From the NCBI GenBank assembly GCA_910589415.1, contig OU342638.1:39343579-39407578 (forward strand): a stretch of 64,000 nt of DNA. The letters are read 5' to 3'. The notes beneath the pieces were generated by a model. It searched no databases and was not told the DNA's origin. It was given only the letters and a program-made list of their open reading frames with translations. The position numbers and the translations under genes were made by a program. This DNA comes from Malachius bipustulatus (Eukaryota > Arthropoda > Insecta > Coleoptera > Melyridae). Each line of letters starts with the position of its first letter. Position 1 is the first letter of the stretch. This document shows positions 1 through 12,850 of this stretch, piece by piece.

Positions 1-1140
1 AGATAAAAAATAAAATGAGATATTTAGGAAATTTTTAAAGCCGATTCTTTATGGGCCACCATATTGTTTAATTTATTTTTTTAATCTTCTACGATCCAAG
101 AAATATAAAGGAGAACAAAAAACATCTATCTCGTCAAGTTTTCTTTAATATTTTATTATTTTTTTCGAAAAAAGAACTTTTTTTCTCCAAATGATGTCGA
201 TATGACGTCATATTGCTTGCCGTATGTTGAAAAAATTATGTTTTTTCACTTAAAATGCCATTTTCCCCGGAAACGGTTCACTTTAGAGCTTTTAACGGAG
301 AGTACCTTTTTGGTATAGAAAACATGGGCGCTCCCTAAAATTGCACTTATACTCCAATGGCGTAGAAGTTAGTGGACCTCAAAGCACCTAAAATTTAAGT
401 CACTTAATTTTAGGTCATAAAAAAGTCCTTTTTTTAGGTATGTAAAGTAAAATCACCTACTTTTAAGTATGTAGATAGGTATTTCCGGGCAGCCTGTATG
501 TAGGTATATGAAGGTACCTAAGTATACGTCATGCGAGAGTGATTTTTATATTCTCGTAGGTATATATACAGTATAGGTAGGTACCTATCCCCGGATTTAT
601 ATTTAAATAATTAAACGCTTGGTTGTTTCAGAATGTTAGATAATGATCGCTTTGTTTCGTTATTGGACGAGGAAGAGGATGGTTAATTAAATTGGTAAGT
701 ACCTACCTAATTAATATAAATTACCTAACCTAATAAATGTCTAAAAAATATAAACCGAGTTACTGGCGATAATGCGTCCTTTTTGCTCACTTGCTCATCG
801 TTATAACTCGGATCGGGCTCGCCTCGGCTCTAAAAGCGAAGCAAATAAGCGACTTGGCTCGGCTTTGTTGTTGCCCGCTCCTCGCTCGTCGCTCCGCTAC
901 GCTGACCTTGTGACATTTCGTAAGTGATTAGAAGTGAAGCGACGTTGCCAAGTTGGACGTTGTATTGTTATTAATGTGTATAATGGGCGCTCTTCTTAAA
1001 GGGAAAATATATAACACCAACATAATGCAACACAAATTAAAACCTTTCTTGGACATTAATCCCATATACCTATCTATAGGTATAAGAGCATAAAGTGTCT
1101 TTTTATACATTATTATTGTCTCAATATAATGAATATTTCA
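1..1140. other. No gene seen; AT-rich non-coding DNA
   Basis: No supportable gene. The stretch is AT-rich, with TAGGTAGGTA/TACCTACCTA words around 470-600 and 690-720, and a GC-richer patch at about 780-910 made of repeated GCTCGGCTC/CGCTCC-type words. The short open frames here lack domain features and codon bias. Confidence 0.5.
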
Positions 1141-3060
1141 CCGCCATTTTGGAAACAGGCTTGTTGATTTTTTCATGGTACTTTCATAGACAGCTATTAG
1201 CGTTAGTTGCGTCTATACTGGTGCAAACTTTATTATTATTGGAAAAAGTGCCTTAAGAGTGATTTGAAAATTATAGCAATTTTGGCCGATTTTCTAGTTC
1301 TATAATTATAATTAAAATCTATAGTTCTCTACGCCACTGCGTGGAAACTTAACACTGAATAATACAACTTTTTTGACTATACAACTCTATAACATTCTGC
1401 TTATTCTGTTAATTTGATTGAAAAATTATGTTTATTTTGCATGTGAACGTGTTAAAAAAATAACAGACTTTACGTGCCGCCATTTTGTAACGGCTCGACT
1501 GATTTTGCTGAAATGCAATACCAGATCACTCCCTCCCATGCAGATATTCAACTATTAAAAAAACTTCAGTTCCCTCTAATAGTTTGAAAACTACGGCCAG
1601 TATTCGAGTTCATGAAAAGAACGGATTTTTGTAAATTTGAAAAGACACCCTGTATAAACAACGGTTTCTTAGAAGGCGTTTTTAACAAAAATCCACACCC
1701 CTCTGTATAGATTCTTCATGGTTATAAGATTTATTGTCTAAATATTGAAAGGTAAAGCTATAGGGGCGTTTTTTAAATCGATTTTCGAAATTTTTGAGAA
1801 ATTAATATCTCCGCCATTTTTAATATTTGCTCTCTGAAATTTTTCAAGGTTAAAGGCTATTAGTATAGTTGTCTACTGGAAAAATTTCAGTTCAATTTCT
1901 TCAAAAATACGCTCATGAACGGTATATAGAAATTTAGCCCATTTACCCTTTTCCTATTCCCACGCCACTGGTTTATTAATAGAAATAATGCAAATTTTGT
2001 TGCATTAACTCGAATTTCAAATAATTTTCTTTCAATCTTGACAATTTTGGAGTAAAAGTTTTTTTCTATCTTGCTTATTATAACAGGGGTTCAAATAATA
2101 GCCACTTTTCCAAAAATTCATAAAGTCGCCATTTTGAAACCGTTCGACCGATTTTTCTGAAATGCAATACCCGACCACTCCCTTCCAGATATTCAACTAT
2201 TAAAAAAAATTCAGCTCCCTAGTTTGAAAACTACGGCCTGTATATTCGAGTGATGATATAAGAGCGGATTTTTGTAAATTTGTAAGGACACCCTGTATAT
2301 ACAACGGTTTCTTAGAAGGCCTTTTTTAACAAAAATTCACATTCCTCTCTAGGTTCTATATGATTGTAAAAGGTTCAAAGATTGAAAAGTAGGGGCGATT
2401 TTAAAATCGATTTTCGAAATTTTTAAGAAATTAACATCATGATATAAAAATTTCGAATGTCTCCGCCATTTTTAATATTTGCTCCCTGAAATTTCTCAAG
2501 GTCAAAGGTTATTAGTGTAGTTGTCTATTGTAAAAATTTCAGTTCAATTCCTTTAAAAATGTGCCCATAAACGGTTATAGAAATTTAGCCATTTTAACCC
2601 TTTTCCTATTACCAAGTATATCCACGCCACTGGCTTATAGGTACTTATTACCAGAAAAAAATATTTTTTTATTGCCTAAAAGTGCACGCGAAAGACGTTC
2701 TTCCCATGTTGTCAATTTTGTTTCAAACTTTTTCCATCTTCCATGCATAATATACAGGGGGTTAACAAATTTTTTTTTAATTTAAACATTTCTTCAAAAA
2801 ATTCAAATGGCCGCCATTTTGAAACGGCTCGACTGATTTTGCTCAAATGTAACATCAGTTAAACAAAAATCTGCCCTCTATAGGTAGGCACTACAAGCAG
2901 TTTTACAAGCTATAGGTATTAAACTTTAGCACTTACAGTTTGAAAGGTAAAGCGTAAAGCTACAGGCGCGTTTTGAAAATCGAAAATTGGAATTAAAAAA
3001 AAAAAGGAACAGAAAATTATTCTGCGTAGGTACAAACGGCACGCCCAAATTTCAAACGCT
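1140..3060. repeat. Degenerate ~660-bp repeat, about three copies
   Basis: A block containing CCGCCATTTTG, a GGCTCGACTGATTTTGCT-like stretch, AGATATTCAACTATTAAAAA and GACACCCTGTATA-AACAACGGTTTCTTAGAAGG occurs near 1,480-1,690, again near 2,130-2,330, and partly near 2,807-2,850. A second marker, TTTTTAATATTTGCTC, recurs at about 1,810 and 2,470. The spacing of roughly 650-660 bases indicates diverged tandem copies. Type unknown; no coding capacity is visible. The CACCCTGTATA word links it to other repeats in the window. Confidence 0.6.
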
Positions 3061-4030
3061 CCTACTTCCGGCGTTTCAATTGATTGCGCTTTTTTTTTTA
3101 AAGAAGCTCCAACTACGTTGCCATAGATACGTAAAAGTTAAAAAGTAATAACAATCTGGCATCAATTATTACAGCTAAAGTATTAGTATGTACTTATGTA
3201 GACCTATTAGAAATTCACAGGCTTCATCCTGGCTTAAAAGATAAAAATTAGGATCATAGGTAGGTAGGTACTTGGGTATTGAAATTTAAACTAATTGACA
3301 ATAAGTGACAAGTGACAAGTCGTGATAATACGTATAATTATCTATCTCTCTTCTGGAATTGCGAGTAATAAACTCACACCCCCAGGACTGACTGAAACAG
3401 CAATAAGCCAGGACATCATAACATAACTCATCGCAATAACATACATAATATATAACAACCCCTTAAAGTTTCAATATCGATCCGCACCCTCCCCCTCCCT
3501 CCCGCGTCCTTATCGAATACACCTAACTTTATTTCCGGCAAATTCCAGTATAGGACCTGGCCAAAATCGAAACCTTTCTGTGGCCCTGTCAGCGTTGTTC
3601 GGCTAGGGGCGCGTGCGCCAACCCCTCGTAAGTATCGATCGGTTATCTGTTTCTGATGCGAAGATGTGATGGACCTGCTCGTTACTCGACTTATCGGATT
3701 GGGAGTGGTGAGGGGGTGGTTTGATTATGATGTTCCATTTGCAAAAACTCGAATTTAAGAGGGTTTAGTTAGTTCTTCTATTTCTAGTAATACCTATGAG
3801 ATTTATTAACCTATGCGATCAAAGTAATGCGATGAGTTTTTATCTGGTCGATTGTAATCGTTGAGGGGTTGGTTGTCTGTTGTCTGTTGTCTATGTAGAG
3901 GTGGAGGGTGTGGGATGATTTGATTAAATTTTGTTGCACGAGTAAGAGTATCCTTCTATATACCTACGTAGTACAAGGTGTTCTTATGTTTTGTTTATGT
4001 TTTGCAGAATGATTACCTACTTAATTTAAA
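3060..4030. other. No gene seen; unique-looking non-coding DNA
   Basis: A GC-richer stretch at about 3,480-3,720 (CT-rich runs, a donor-like CTCGTAAGTATCG near 3,627) stands out from AT-rich surroundings. No open frame of useful length. It could be regulatory or a non-coding exon of a gene outside the window, but nothing in the sequence proves this. Confidence 0.35.
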
Positions 4031-5060
4031 TTGTTTTATTCGCACGTTTCCACAATAAATATAGAAAAAATAGCTCTAACTTCGTTATTTCAAATAAAAC
4101 ACCCTGTATATTATTGCATTTTTGGATTCCTCTTCACCCGCTCGTCTGATTTGATAGGTCACACTGTATGTTTGAGGGTGGCAATTTCCGAGCTATTCTT
4201 ACTTAAATTGTTTGACATTTAGAATGAAATTTTGACTTTAGTATGGCGCTAGCGCTGGCGCTATGAGGTAGGTATGATTCTAAGCGTACTACTTTAAAGT
4301 TTCGTGCGACAATAAAAGAACTAATAAATCACTTAACCGATAATAACTTGATATTTTTATATGAAACACCCTGTATATTATCGTGTTTTTTTTCTTTTTT
4401 TTTCTAATCTGATTTGATGTGTCGCATTGGTCTAAACTTTTCTGTTTTAAAACTATCGAAAACTTCTCTTTCAGATATAGAAATCGCAGATAACTTCGTT
4501 ATTTCAAACGGAACACCCTATATATTATTGCATTTTTGGATTCCTCTTCACCCGCTCGTCTAATTTGATAGGTCACACTGTATGTCTAAGGGTGATATTT
4601 ATCGAGCTATTCTTACTTAATTTTTTTTACTATTATAATGAAAATTTGACATTATTATAGTAGCGCTATAATAATTCGATATTTTCATACTTATGAAACA
4701 CCCTCTATATTAAGTTTTTTTTTTATTTATCTTTCCATCCTCGTCTGATTTTATATGTCACATACGTTCCTGTTTTAAAGTATTGAAAACTTCGCCTTCA
4801 GATATAAAAATCGCTCATAACTTTGTTATTTCAAATGGAACACCCTGTATATTGTTGCATTTTTGGATTCCTCTTCACCCGCTCGTCTGATTTGATAGGT
4901 CGCAGTCTATGTCTAAGGGGGATATTATTCGAGCCATTCTTACTTTAATTTTTTGACACTTTTTTGACACAAAAACTTGATAATTTCACATGGAACACTC
5001 TGTATATTATTGCATTTTTGGATTCCTCTATACCCGCTCGTCTGGTTCGATCCATCACAC
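4030..5060. repeat. Diverged ~400-bp repeats, ACACCCTGTAT family
   Basis: AACTTCGTTATTTCAAA followed by ACACCCTGTATATTATTGCATTTTTGG and CACCCGCTCGTCTGATTTGATAGGTCACA recurs near 4,080, 4,495, 4,825 and (weaker) 4,985, with intermediate copies near 4,365 and 4,695. The same repeat, better preserved, lies at 39.6-40.9 kb. It is related, in opposite orientation, to the 151-bp satellite that follows. No protein-coding potential seen. Confidence 0.65.
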
Positions 5061-5640
5061 TTATATTCCAAGTATTATGCTTTTCTCGCCTCCAATCCAC
5101 TCGCCTTGAATTTATCGCTTGAACGCCACTGAGATTCTCTGTAGACTACCAAGTCCCCGGTATGCATCCCTTCCATTAATTAATTATTATTATTTAAGCC
5201 AAATATACCAGTTTTACTCCTCTAGTATTCTTTTATATTAGGTTCTTGTACCTTTTTTTTTGTGCAGATGTGAAATATGGCGCAGCAATGCCAATAGATT
5301 GAAAATTACACGCTCAGTCTATGTTACTCGACCACTCCTGATTCAGGCCACCTTACCGGTGTCATAATAACACCGGCGCCGTTCAACCCTTACAACATTC
5401 TCGATCAAGATTTCCTGTTATTACACGAAAACAGAGGTGACTGTTTATACTTATTACTCATTCTTTTAATTTATGACGGAATAAAGAAAAAAAAAATACA
5501 ATTTTTTGAACAAAAAATTAAATATTTAAGGTTATGAGCGATTTAATAAAAATTTAATCAAAAAGTCACCATCGAAAAAACTATAGCACTTATAATACAA
5601 GTGCGGCATATCAAGTCAGACTAGAATTGTCTGATTAATC
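5060..5640. other. No gene seen between two repeat blocks
   Basis: Mostly AT-rich sequence with one richer patch near 5,330-5,420 (CACCGGTGT-like words). The last 100 bases grade into the 151-bp satellite. No coding or RNA feature is recognisable. Confidence 0.4.
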
Positions 5641-8112
5641 CAAAAATGCAATAATATACAGGGTGTTCCATTGGAAATAACAAAGCTATGAGCGATTTAT
5701 TTGATATTTAAGAAAAAATCACTAGCGCAAAAACGATAACACTTCATGCAAGTGCGACTTATCAGGTCAGACTAGAATTGTCTGATTAATCCAAAAATGC
5801 AATAATATACAGGGTGTTCTATTTGAAATAACAAAGTTATGAACGATTTATTTGATATTTAAGAAAAAATTACCAGCGCTAAAACGATAACACTTCATAC
5901 TAGTGCGACATATCAGGTCAGACTGGAATTGTCTGATTAATCCAAAAATGCGATAATATACAGGGTGTTCTATTTGAAATAACAAAGTTATGAACGATTT
6001 ATTTGATATTTAAGAAAAAATAACTAGCATAAAAACGATAACACTTAATACTAGTGCGACATATCAGGTCAGACTAGAATTGTCTCATTAATCCAAAAAT
6101 GCAATAATATACAGGGTGTTCTATTTGAAATAACAAAGTTATGAGCGATTTATTTGATATTTAAGAAAAAATCACCAGCGCTAAAACGATAACACTTCAT
6201 ACTAGTGCGACATATCAGGTCAGACTGGAATTGTCTGATTAATCCAAAAATGCAATAATATACAGGATGTTCTATTTGAAATAACAAAGTTATGAGCGAT
6301 TTATTTGATATTTAAGAAAAAGTAACCAGCGCTAAAACGATACCACTTAATACTAGTGCGACATATCAGGTCAGACTAGAATTGTCTGATTAATCCAAAA
6401 ATGCGATAATATACAGGGTGTTCTATTTGAAATAACAAAGTTATGAGCGATTTATTTGATATTTAAGAAAAAAGTCACCAGCGCCAAAACGATGACACTT
6501 CATACAAGTGCGACATATCAAGTCAGACTAGAATTGTCTGATTAATCCAAAAATGCAATAATATACAGGGTGTTCTATTGGAAATAACAAAGTTATGAGC
6601 GATTTATTTGATATTTAAGAAAAAATCACCAGCGCTAAAACGATGACACTTCATACAAGTGCGACATATCAGGTCAGACTAGAATTGTCTGATTAATCCA
6701 AAAATGCGATAATATACAGGCTGTTCTATTTGAAATAACAAAGTTATGAGTGATTTAAAGAATATTTAAGAAAAAGTCACCAGCGCTAAAACGATGACAC
6801 TTCATACAAGTGCGACATATCAGGTCAGACTAGAATTGTCTGATTAATCCAAAAATGCGATAATATACAGGCTGTTCTATTTGAAATAACAAAGCTATGA
6901 GCGATTTATTTGATATTTAAGAAAAAATTACCAGCGCTAAAACAATAACACTTCATACTAGTGCGACATATTAGGTCAGACTGGAATTATCTGATTAATT
7001 CAAAAATGCGATAATATACAGGGTGTTCTATTTGAAATAACAAAGCTATGAGCGATTTATTTGATATTTAAGAAAAAGTCACCAGCGCTAAAACGATGAC
7101 ACTTCATACAAGTGCGACATATCAGGTCAGACTAGAATTGTCTGATTAATCCAAAAATGCAATAATATACAGGGTGTTCCATTTGAAATAACAAAGTTAT
7201 GAGCGATTTATTTGATATTTAAGAAAAAAATCACCAGCCCTAAAACGATAACACTTCATACAAGTGCGACATATCAGGTCAGACTAGAATTGTCTGATTA
7301 ATCCAAAAATGCAATAATATACAGGGTGTTCTATTTGAAATAACAAAGTAATGAGTGATTTATTTGATATTTAAGAAAAAATCACTAGCGCAAAAACGAT
7401 GACACTTCATACTAGTGCGACATATTAGGTCAGACTGGAATTGTCTGATTAATCCAAAAATGCGATAATATACAGGGTGTTCCATTTGAAATAACAAAGT
7501 AATGAGTGATTTATTTGATATTTAAGAAAAAATTACCAGCGCTAAAACGATAACACTTCATACTAGTGCGACATATAAGGTCAGACTAGAATTGTCTAAT
7601 TAATCCAAAAATGCAATAATATACAGGGTGTTCCATTTGAAATAACAAAGTTATGAGCAATTTATTTGATATTTAAGAAAAAATCACCAGCGCTAAAACG
7701 ATAACACTTCATAGAAGTGCGACATATCAGGTCAGACTAGAATTGTCTGATTAATCAAAAAATGCAATAATATACAGGGTGTTCTATTTGAAATAACAAA
7801 GTTATGAGCGATTTATTTGATGTAAGAAAAAGTCACCAGCGCTAAAACGATGACACTTCATACAAGTGCGACATTTCAGGTCAGACTGGAATTGTCTGAT
7901 TAATCCGAAAATGCGATAATATACAGGGTGTTCTATTTGAAATAACAAAGTTATGAACGATTTATTTGATATTTAAGAAAAAATCACCAGCGCTAAAACG
8001 ATAACACTTCATACTAGTGCGACATATCAGGTCAGACTAGAATTGTCTGATTAATCCAAAAATGCGATAATATACAGGGTGTTCTATTTGAAATAACAAA
8101 GTTATGAGCGAT
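5640..8112. repeat. 151-bp tandem satellite array, about 16 units
   Basis: Each unit contains AATCCAAAAATGC[AG]ATAATATACAGGGTGTTC, then ATTTGAAATAACAAAGTTATGAGCGATTTATTTGATATTTAAG, then CAGCGCTAAAACGAT and AGTGCGACATATCAGGTCAGACTAGAATTGTCTGATT. The GGGTGTTC word starts near 5,661, 5,812, 5,963 and 6,114, giving a period of 151 bases. Units differ by scattered substitutions; one at about 7,820 has lost the GATATTTAAG segment. Inverted copies lie at 9.30-9.56 kb and 13.66-13.83 kb. Non-coding; transposon-derived satellite DNA is the likeliest explanation. Confidence 0.9.
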
Positions 8113-9300
8113 TTGAGACTTACAGGTATTTTTTTATAAACTGAGGTAACTCTTTGGGTGTAATTGTTTGATACAAAGTGTGACATATCAAATCGATCGA
8201 GGATGAGAAGAGGAATTCGAAAATGTAATAATATACAGGGTGTTGCGTATAAAATACCGAAAATAGCAACAATTTCAGTAGTAATTATGTAAACTCAAAT
8301 AGGTAGAAAGTTGGAATTTATTATAGAAACGAGCGAATGATTTGAAAATTGTTAGCACAACTATTAGGTAGGTATACTACGCGTCGTACATTCCCAGTAC
8401 GCAGTAAGAAATAGTGTAAAAATAAAGAAGTCTAACCTTGGATTTTACGTGACTTATGTACTAAAAACGTCGACAATAAAGCATAAATAATTACCAGCTT
8501 TCACACTGGCTTTAAATTTAGGCGGCACGTCAAGTTACGCATCGCGATTACATCACACCTTAGAACGTTTTCACTGCTAATCCATGCAAAAGTCCCTTCC
8601 GTCTTGGTTAGACCGTTTTATGACTGGCGTGTAACCGTGGTACTCGCAATTCTATACACCGGCTCGCTCCCTGAGCGCAGAGTTAACGAACGTTCCCCCT
8701 CTCGTTCTCGATTCCTCCACGTCCCTCATAAGTGACCGCGTGCAAGAGCGAGAGGGGAGACGCGGTCGGTTGACGTGGTGACTGTCAAACGAGCCTAACA
8801 TGTAATTTCGACATTCTGTCTGAGACTGAGAACTGAGACGGAGACGTTCTTTGTATTACAAGTAGGTAGGTAGATTTAGCTTATCGCTTACTTTTCAGAA
8901 TGTCGATTCTTCTTTTTCTCTCCACTTACCTGTTAATGTTGTCCTTATCTGCAGCTGGGAAGCGGTTTTTTAGATTATAAGATTAGCTGAGAAATGTTCA
9001 GATCCAGAAATGTCAGTTTAAGTCTTTTTTGGCGTTGATATGTCATAATTTGTATCTCATTTGTGTCAAAAATGTTTTAAAAAAGGTTCGAGAAGCTTTT
9101 GAAATGATAATTGAACTGTTTTTTTCTGTGGCCCATGACGATTTCCCGAACGTTTAGTCGTCCATATTTATATGCAACACTCTGTATATTTTAACATTTT
9201 CTAATTATTCCTCTTCTCATCCTTGTCTGATCCTTGTACCAAAGAATTATACCCACCGAGTTACCTCAGTCCTTTAAAAAACGACCTTCAAGTCTTACAT
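8112..9300. other. Non-coding, with a GC-rich patch at 8.55-8.85 kb
   Basis: No gene seen. Bases 8,560-8,850 are GC-richer and include CGAGAGGGG and CTCTCGTTCTCG words on both strands, unlike their surroundings. This could be an enhancer or a remote promoter, but no start signal or exon can be tied to it. Confidence 0.35.
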
Positions 9301-9562
9301 CGCTCATAACTTTATTGTTTCAATTAGAACACCCTGTATATTATCGCATTTTTGAATTAATCAGACAATTCTAGTCTGACCTGATATATCGCACTTGTAT
9401 GAAGTGTTATCGTTTTAGCGCTGGTGATTTTTTCTTAAATATCAAATAAATCGCTCATAACTTCGTTATTTCCAATGGAACACCCTGTATATTATTACGT
9501 TTTTGAATTAATCAGACAATTTTAGTCTGACCTGATATGTCGCACTTGTATGAAGTGTTATC
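9300..9562. repeat. Inverted copies of the 151-bp satellite
   Basis: About 1.7 units, reverse-complemented relative to the 5.64-8.11 kb array: AACACCCTGTATATTATCGC, AATCAGACAATTCTAGTCTGACCTGATAT, ATCGTTTTAGCGCTGGTGATTTTTTC. Together with the main array this makes a long-range inverted repeat about 1.2 kb apart. Confidence 0.85.
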
Positions 9563-9975
9563 AACGATCTAACCTGTACTCTGGAAGAACTATCTGGCCT
9601 GGATTCTTGTAACAATGTTGGGAACGTCCAGGCTAGATCGTTTTTAGGGTGACCAGGTTAGATCACTTTTCTGGACTCTAAAAAATCTACCGCTCTCAGA
9701 AGACCATCTAGCCTGGACACCCAAAAAGCGATCTAGCCTGAGGATGCCAGAATTTTGATATTTTTATCAAGTTCCAGGTTAGGTGGTTTTTTTGGGTGTA
9801 GGTACATCAGGCTAGATCGATTTTTGAACGGTGTGGTTAGATCTTTTTTCGCGTGCTCGGGAAAAAAACTGCTTGGCATGAACTCTCAAAAACCACTCAA
9901 CCTGGTTAGGTACGTAAAAAAAGCGATCTAAGTAAGTTTATGGGTGCCTAGGTTAGGTAGCTTTTTGGGCGCCCA
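9550..9975. repeat. Cluster of short CAGGCTAGATCG motifs, both orientations
   Basis: A motif close to CCAGGCTAGATCGTTTTTGGG recurs about ten times in ~420 bases in direct or inverted form (GATCTAACCTG, CCAGGCTAGATCG, CCAGGTTAGATCA, CATCTAGCCTGGAC, GCGATCTAGCCTG, CAGGCTAGATCGA, CACTCAACCTGG). Spacing is irregular, so it is not a simple tandem repeat. No ORF. The nature is unknown. Confidence 0.7.
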
Positions 9976-10930
9976 GACTAGTCAAACAGTCTTATTTTGT
10001 CAAAATTTATACGCCCAAAAATGGTGTCAAGTTATACCTGATTACCTAATTCCTTGTCATTGGGTTATTTTAATCCAAACAAAAAAGTTGTCAAAACGGT
10101 TCTGACAGTTTAAGTAAAAGCCTGTGTTGACTTGTAACTGTCAAAATTGGTGGTGTCAAAATTTTATGGTATTTGTAATGGTAGCGGTCAATTTTCAGGC
10201 TAATAAATAAACGTTGCTATTAAGCATCTAATCAAATGATTGTCAAATAGTTGTTGTTGTCAAATAGTTACTTATGTCCATTATTGTTAACACTAAGAAA
10301 GAAAGAAAGACGAAATTTCTAGAAAGCTTATTGAGAAATGTCTTAAGCGATGTTCTTTTTATTGTTAGACATAATGACTGCAATAAATATACTTATAGTT
10401 GTCAAATAATTGTCAAAATAGTGTTCAGAATCTTGGGATTGATTGATCAATGAGGCGTTTTCAATAAGGTGTTCAAGATTTAAAGTTCCTGCAGCATAAG
10501 TAATAGTTCTTCTTTTTATTTCTCGTTATTTCGTTATTTTCTTACAACCCTCACTCGCCCTCTCCCTCTGTATATCTTATAACACCCATAAGTTCACTTC
10601 TTGAATATTTCATGAAAGTCTCTTTGAATAATGTCCCAGCCAGAGACATCAGCACACCGCGGAAAAGCGATGACGCTTTTCCCCGTTTTCCTGTTTCATA
10701 TATTCATAACGAATAATGCGCGGCTTTTCTCTCGATTTCCCGTAATTCCAACGGGATTTACGCGCCCCCCTTTCCATCCGCCCGCACTTCCAAACCAGAG
10801 AAATTCGTTCCGTTTTTCTATATCCTGGCTCGCTGATCAAACTGGAACCGGAACTGAATGTCGCACTGTTTGAAATTGCAACGTCGAGAGAATTTTCTGA
10901 TTTATTTCAACGCGAAGATTTTTTACTTGT
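9975..10930. other. Non-coding DNA, rich in TTGTCA/TGACAA words
   Basis: No gene. TGTCAAA-type words occur many times between 10,000 and 10,420. A GC-richer piece at 10,630-10,860 gives opposed short open frames of 80 and 63 codons that overlap and lack any domain, so they are treated as chance frames. Confidence 0.4.
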
Positions 10931-12850
10931 CACAAGCGTCAAATAACGAGCAGTTATGTATATGTCATAATATGTCATTCATTTGCTATTTATCTCATTA
11001 ATTTTAAGATTAAGAAAATTCCTACGCATATTTTTGCTCTCAGTTGTCAAATTATGACAATATTGACAGTGGCATTTGAAACGCTTATTTACTTCAAGTG
11101 ATCATTTTCCCGTTTTTACCAAAGAAGGTAAATGACGTATTTGACTTCAATTTGATAAAAATAAAGTCATATTTGACAGATTTGACAGTTGACGTATCGA
11201 CATGTCATAATTTGTAACAGAGAGAGAGAACAGGGAGAGATTTTTTTATAGATTAACATAAAAAAACTATGATCGATTCTAAAAATGTTAGCGATAAATT
11301 CCGTTGTCAAACTATGATTTTTGACAGTGACATTTGACACTTTGACACGTTTGCTACAACTGCTCAGTTTCCAGTTTTCAAAACAAACGATTTTTGTTAT
11401 ATTTTTCTTCAATTTGAGGAAAATGGTGTCATATTTGACATATTTTACATATTTGACAGTTGACGTATCGACATGTCGTAATTGTAATAGAGAGAAAGGA
11501 CAGAGGGAGAGATTTTTTATAGATTAACATTAAAAAAAACTATGATCGATTCTAAAAAAGTTTGTGGTAAATTGAGTTGTCAAATTATGATTTTTGACAG
11601 TGATATTTGACACTTTGACACGTTTGCTACAACTGCTCAGTTTCGAGTTTTCAAAATGAACGATTTTTGTTATTTTCTTCAATTTGAGGAAAATGGTGTC
11701 ATATTTGACATATTTGACATATTTGACAGTTGACGTATCGACATGTCGTAATTGTAATAGAGAGAAAGGACAGAGGGAGATATTTTTTATAGATTAACAT
11801 AAAAAAACTATGATCGATTCTAAAAATGTTAGCGATAAATTCCATTGTCAAACTATGACTTTTGACAGTGACATTTGACACTTTGACACGTTTGCTACAA
11901 CTGCTCAGTTTCCAGTTTTCAAAACGAACGATTTTTGTTATATTTTTGTTCAATTTGAGGAAAATGGTGTCATATTTGACATATTTTACATATTTGACAG
12001 TTGACGTATCGACATGGCGTAATTGTAATAGAGAGAAAGGACAGAGGGAGAGATTTTTTATACATTAACATAAAAAAAACTCTGCTCGATTCTAAAAAGG
12101 TTTGTGATAAATTCCGTTGTCAAACTATGACTTTTGACAGTGGCATTTGACACTTTGACACGGTTACTGCAACTGCTCGTTTTTCCGTTTTTTAAATAAA
12201 CGATTTTTGTTATATTAGTGTTTAATTTGAGAAAAATAATGTAATCTTTGACATATTTGACACTTGATGTGTCATTATGAATTACAGTCGGGAGAGATTT
12301 TTCTAGTAAACCTAAAAAATTTGCTAGAGCTCTTAGATTCTTAAAAAAGATGACAGTTTCAATAATAATTGTCAAACTATAATAATATTGACAGTGACAA
12401 TTTGATTTTGACTGTGATAATATGACACTTTGACTACAAGTGCTCATTCTTCCTCTTCCAAAGTCGTGTTTCGTTTCCAAACGATGTACTTATTTTTGAC
12501 TTCAATTTGAGAAAAATTGTGTCATATTTGACATCTGACAGTTGACGTTTCGACATAATTATATGCCACGATTGAGTACCTATAATAGAAATAGAGAATA
12601 GAGGGAGAGTTTTTGATAAATTCAGTTGTCAAATTATGACTCTCGACAGTGACATTTGACACTTTGCCACGTTTAACTACAACTGCGATCATTTTACCAT
12701 TTCCAAAATAAATGATTTTGAGATATTTGTCTTTAGTTTTGGTGAAAATAATGTCACATGTGACATATCTTTTGACATATGACGTAAAAATGGCGACAAT
12801 TTCAATATTTATCAAACTATGACGTTTGGCATTTGACGTAGGTAAATATG
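10930..12850. repeat. ~271-bp TGACA-rich tandem repeat
   Basis: Markers such as TTGACGTATCGACATG recur near 11,187, 11,459, 11,730 and 12,000, a period of about 271. Each unit also carries TTTGACAGTGACATTTGACACTTTGACACG and AACTGCTCAGTTTCCAGTTTTCAAAA. Units 1 and 3 share GTTAGCGATAAATTCC, while units 2 and 4 share a GTTTGTG.TAAATT variant, so a dimeric ~542-bp higher-order repeat is visible. More diverged copies flank the core. The short open frames here (including one of 140 codons on the minus strand) are products of the repetition, since near-identical frames recur 541 bases apart. Confidence 0.85.

Noticed and set aside
12058..12480. 140-codon minus-strand frame
   Set aside because: Lies in the ~271-bp tandem repeat; almost the same peptide appears in the neighbouring units (11,167-11,412 and 11,699-11,953).
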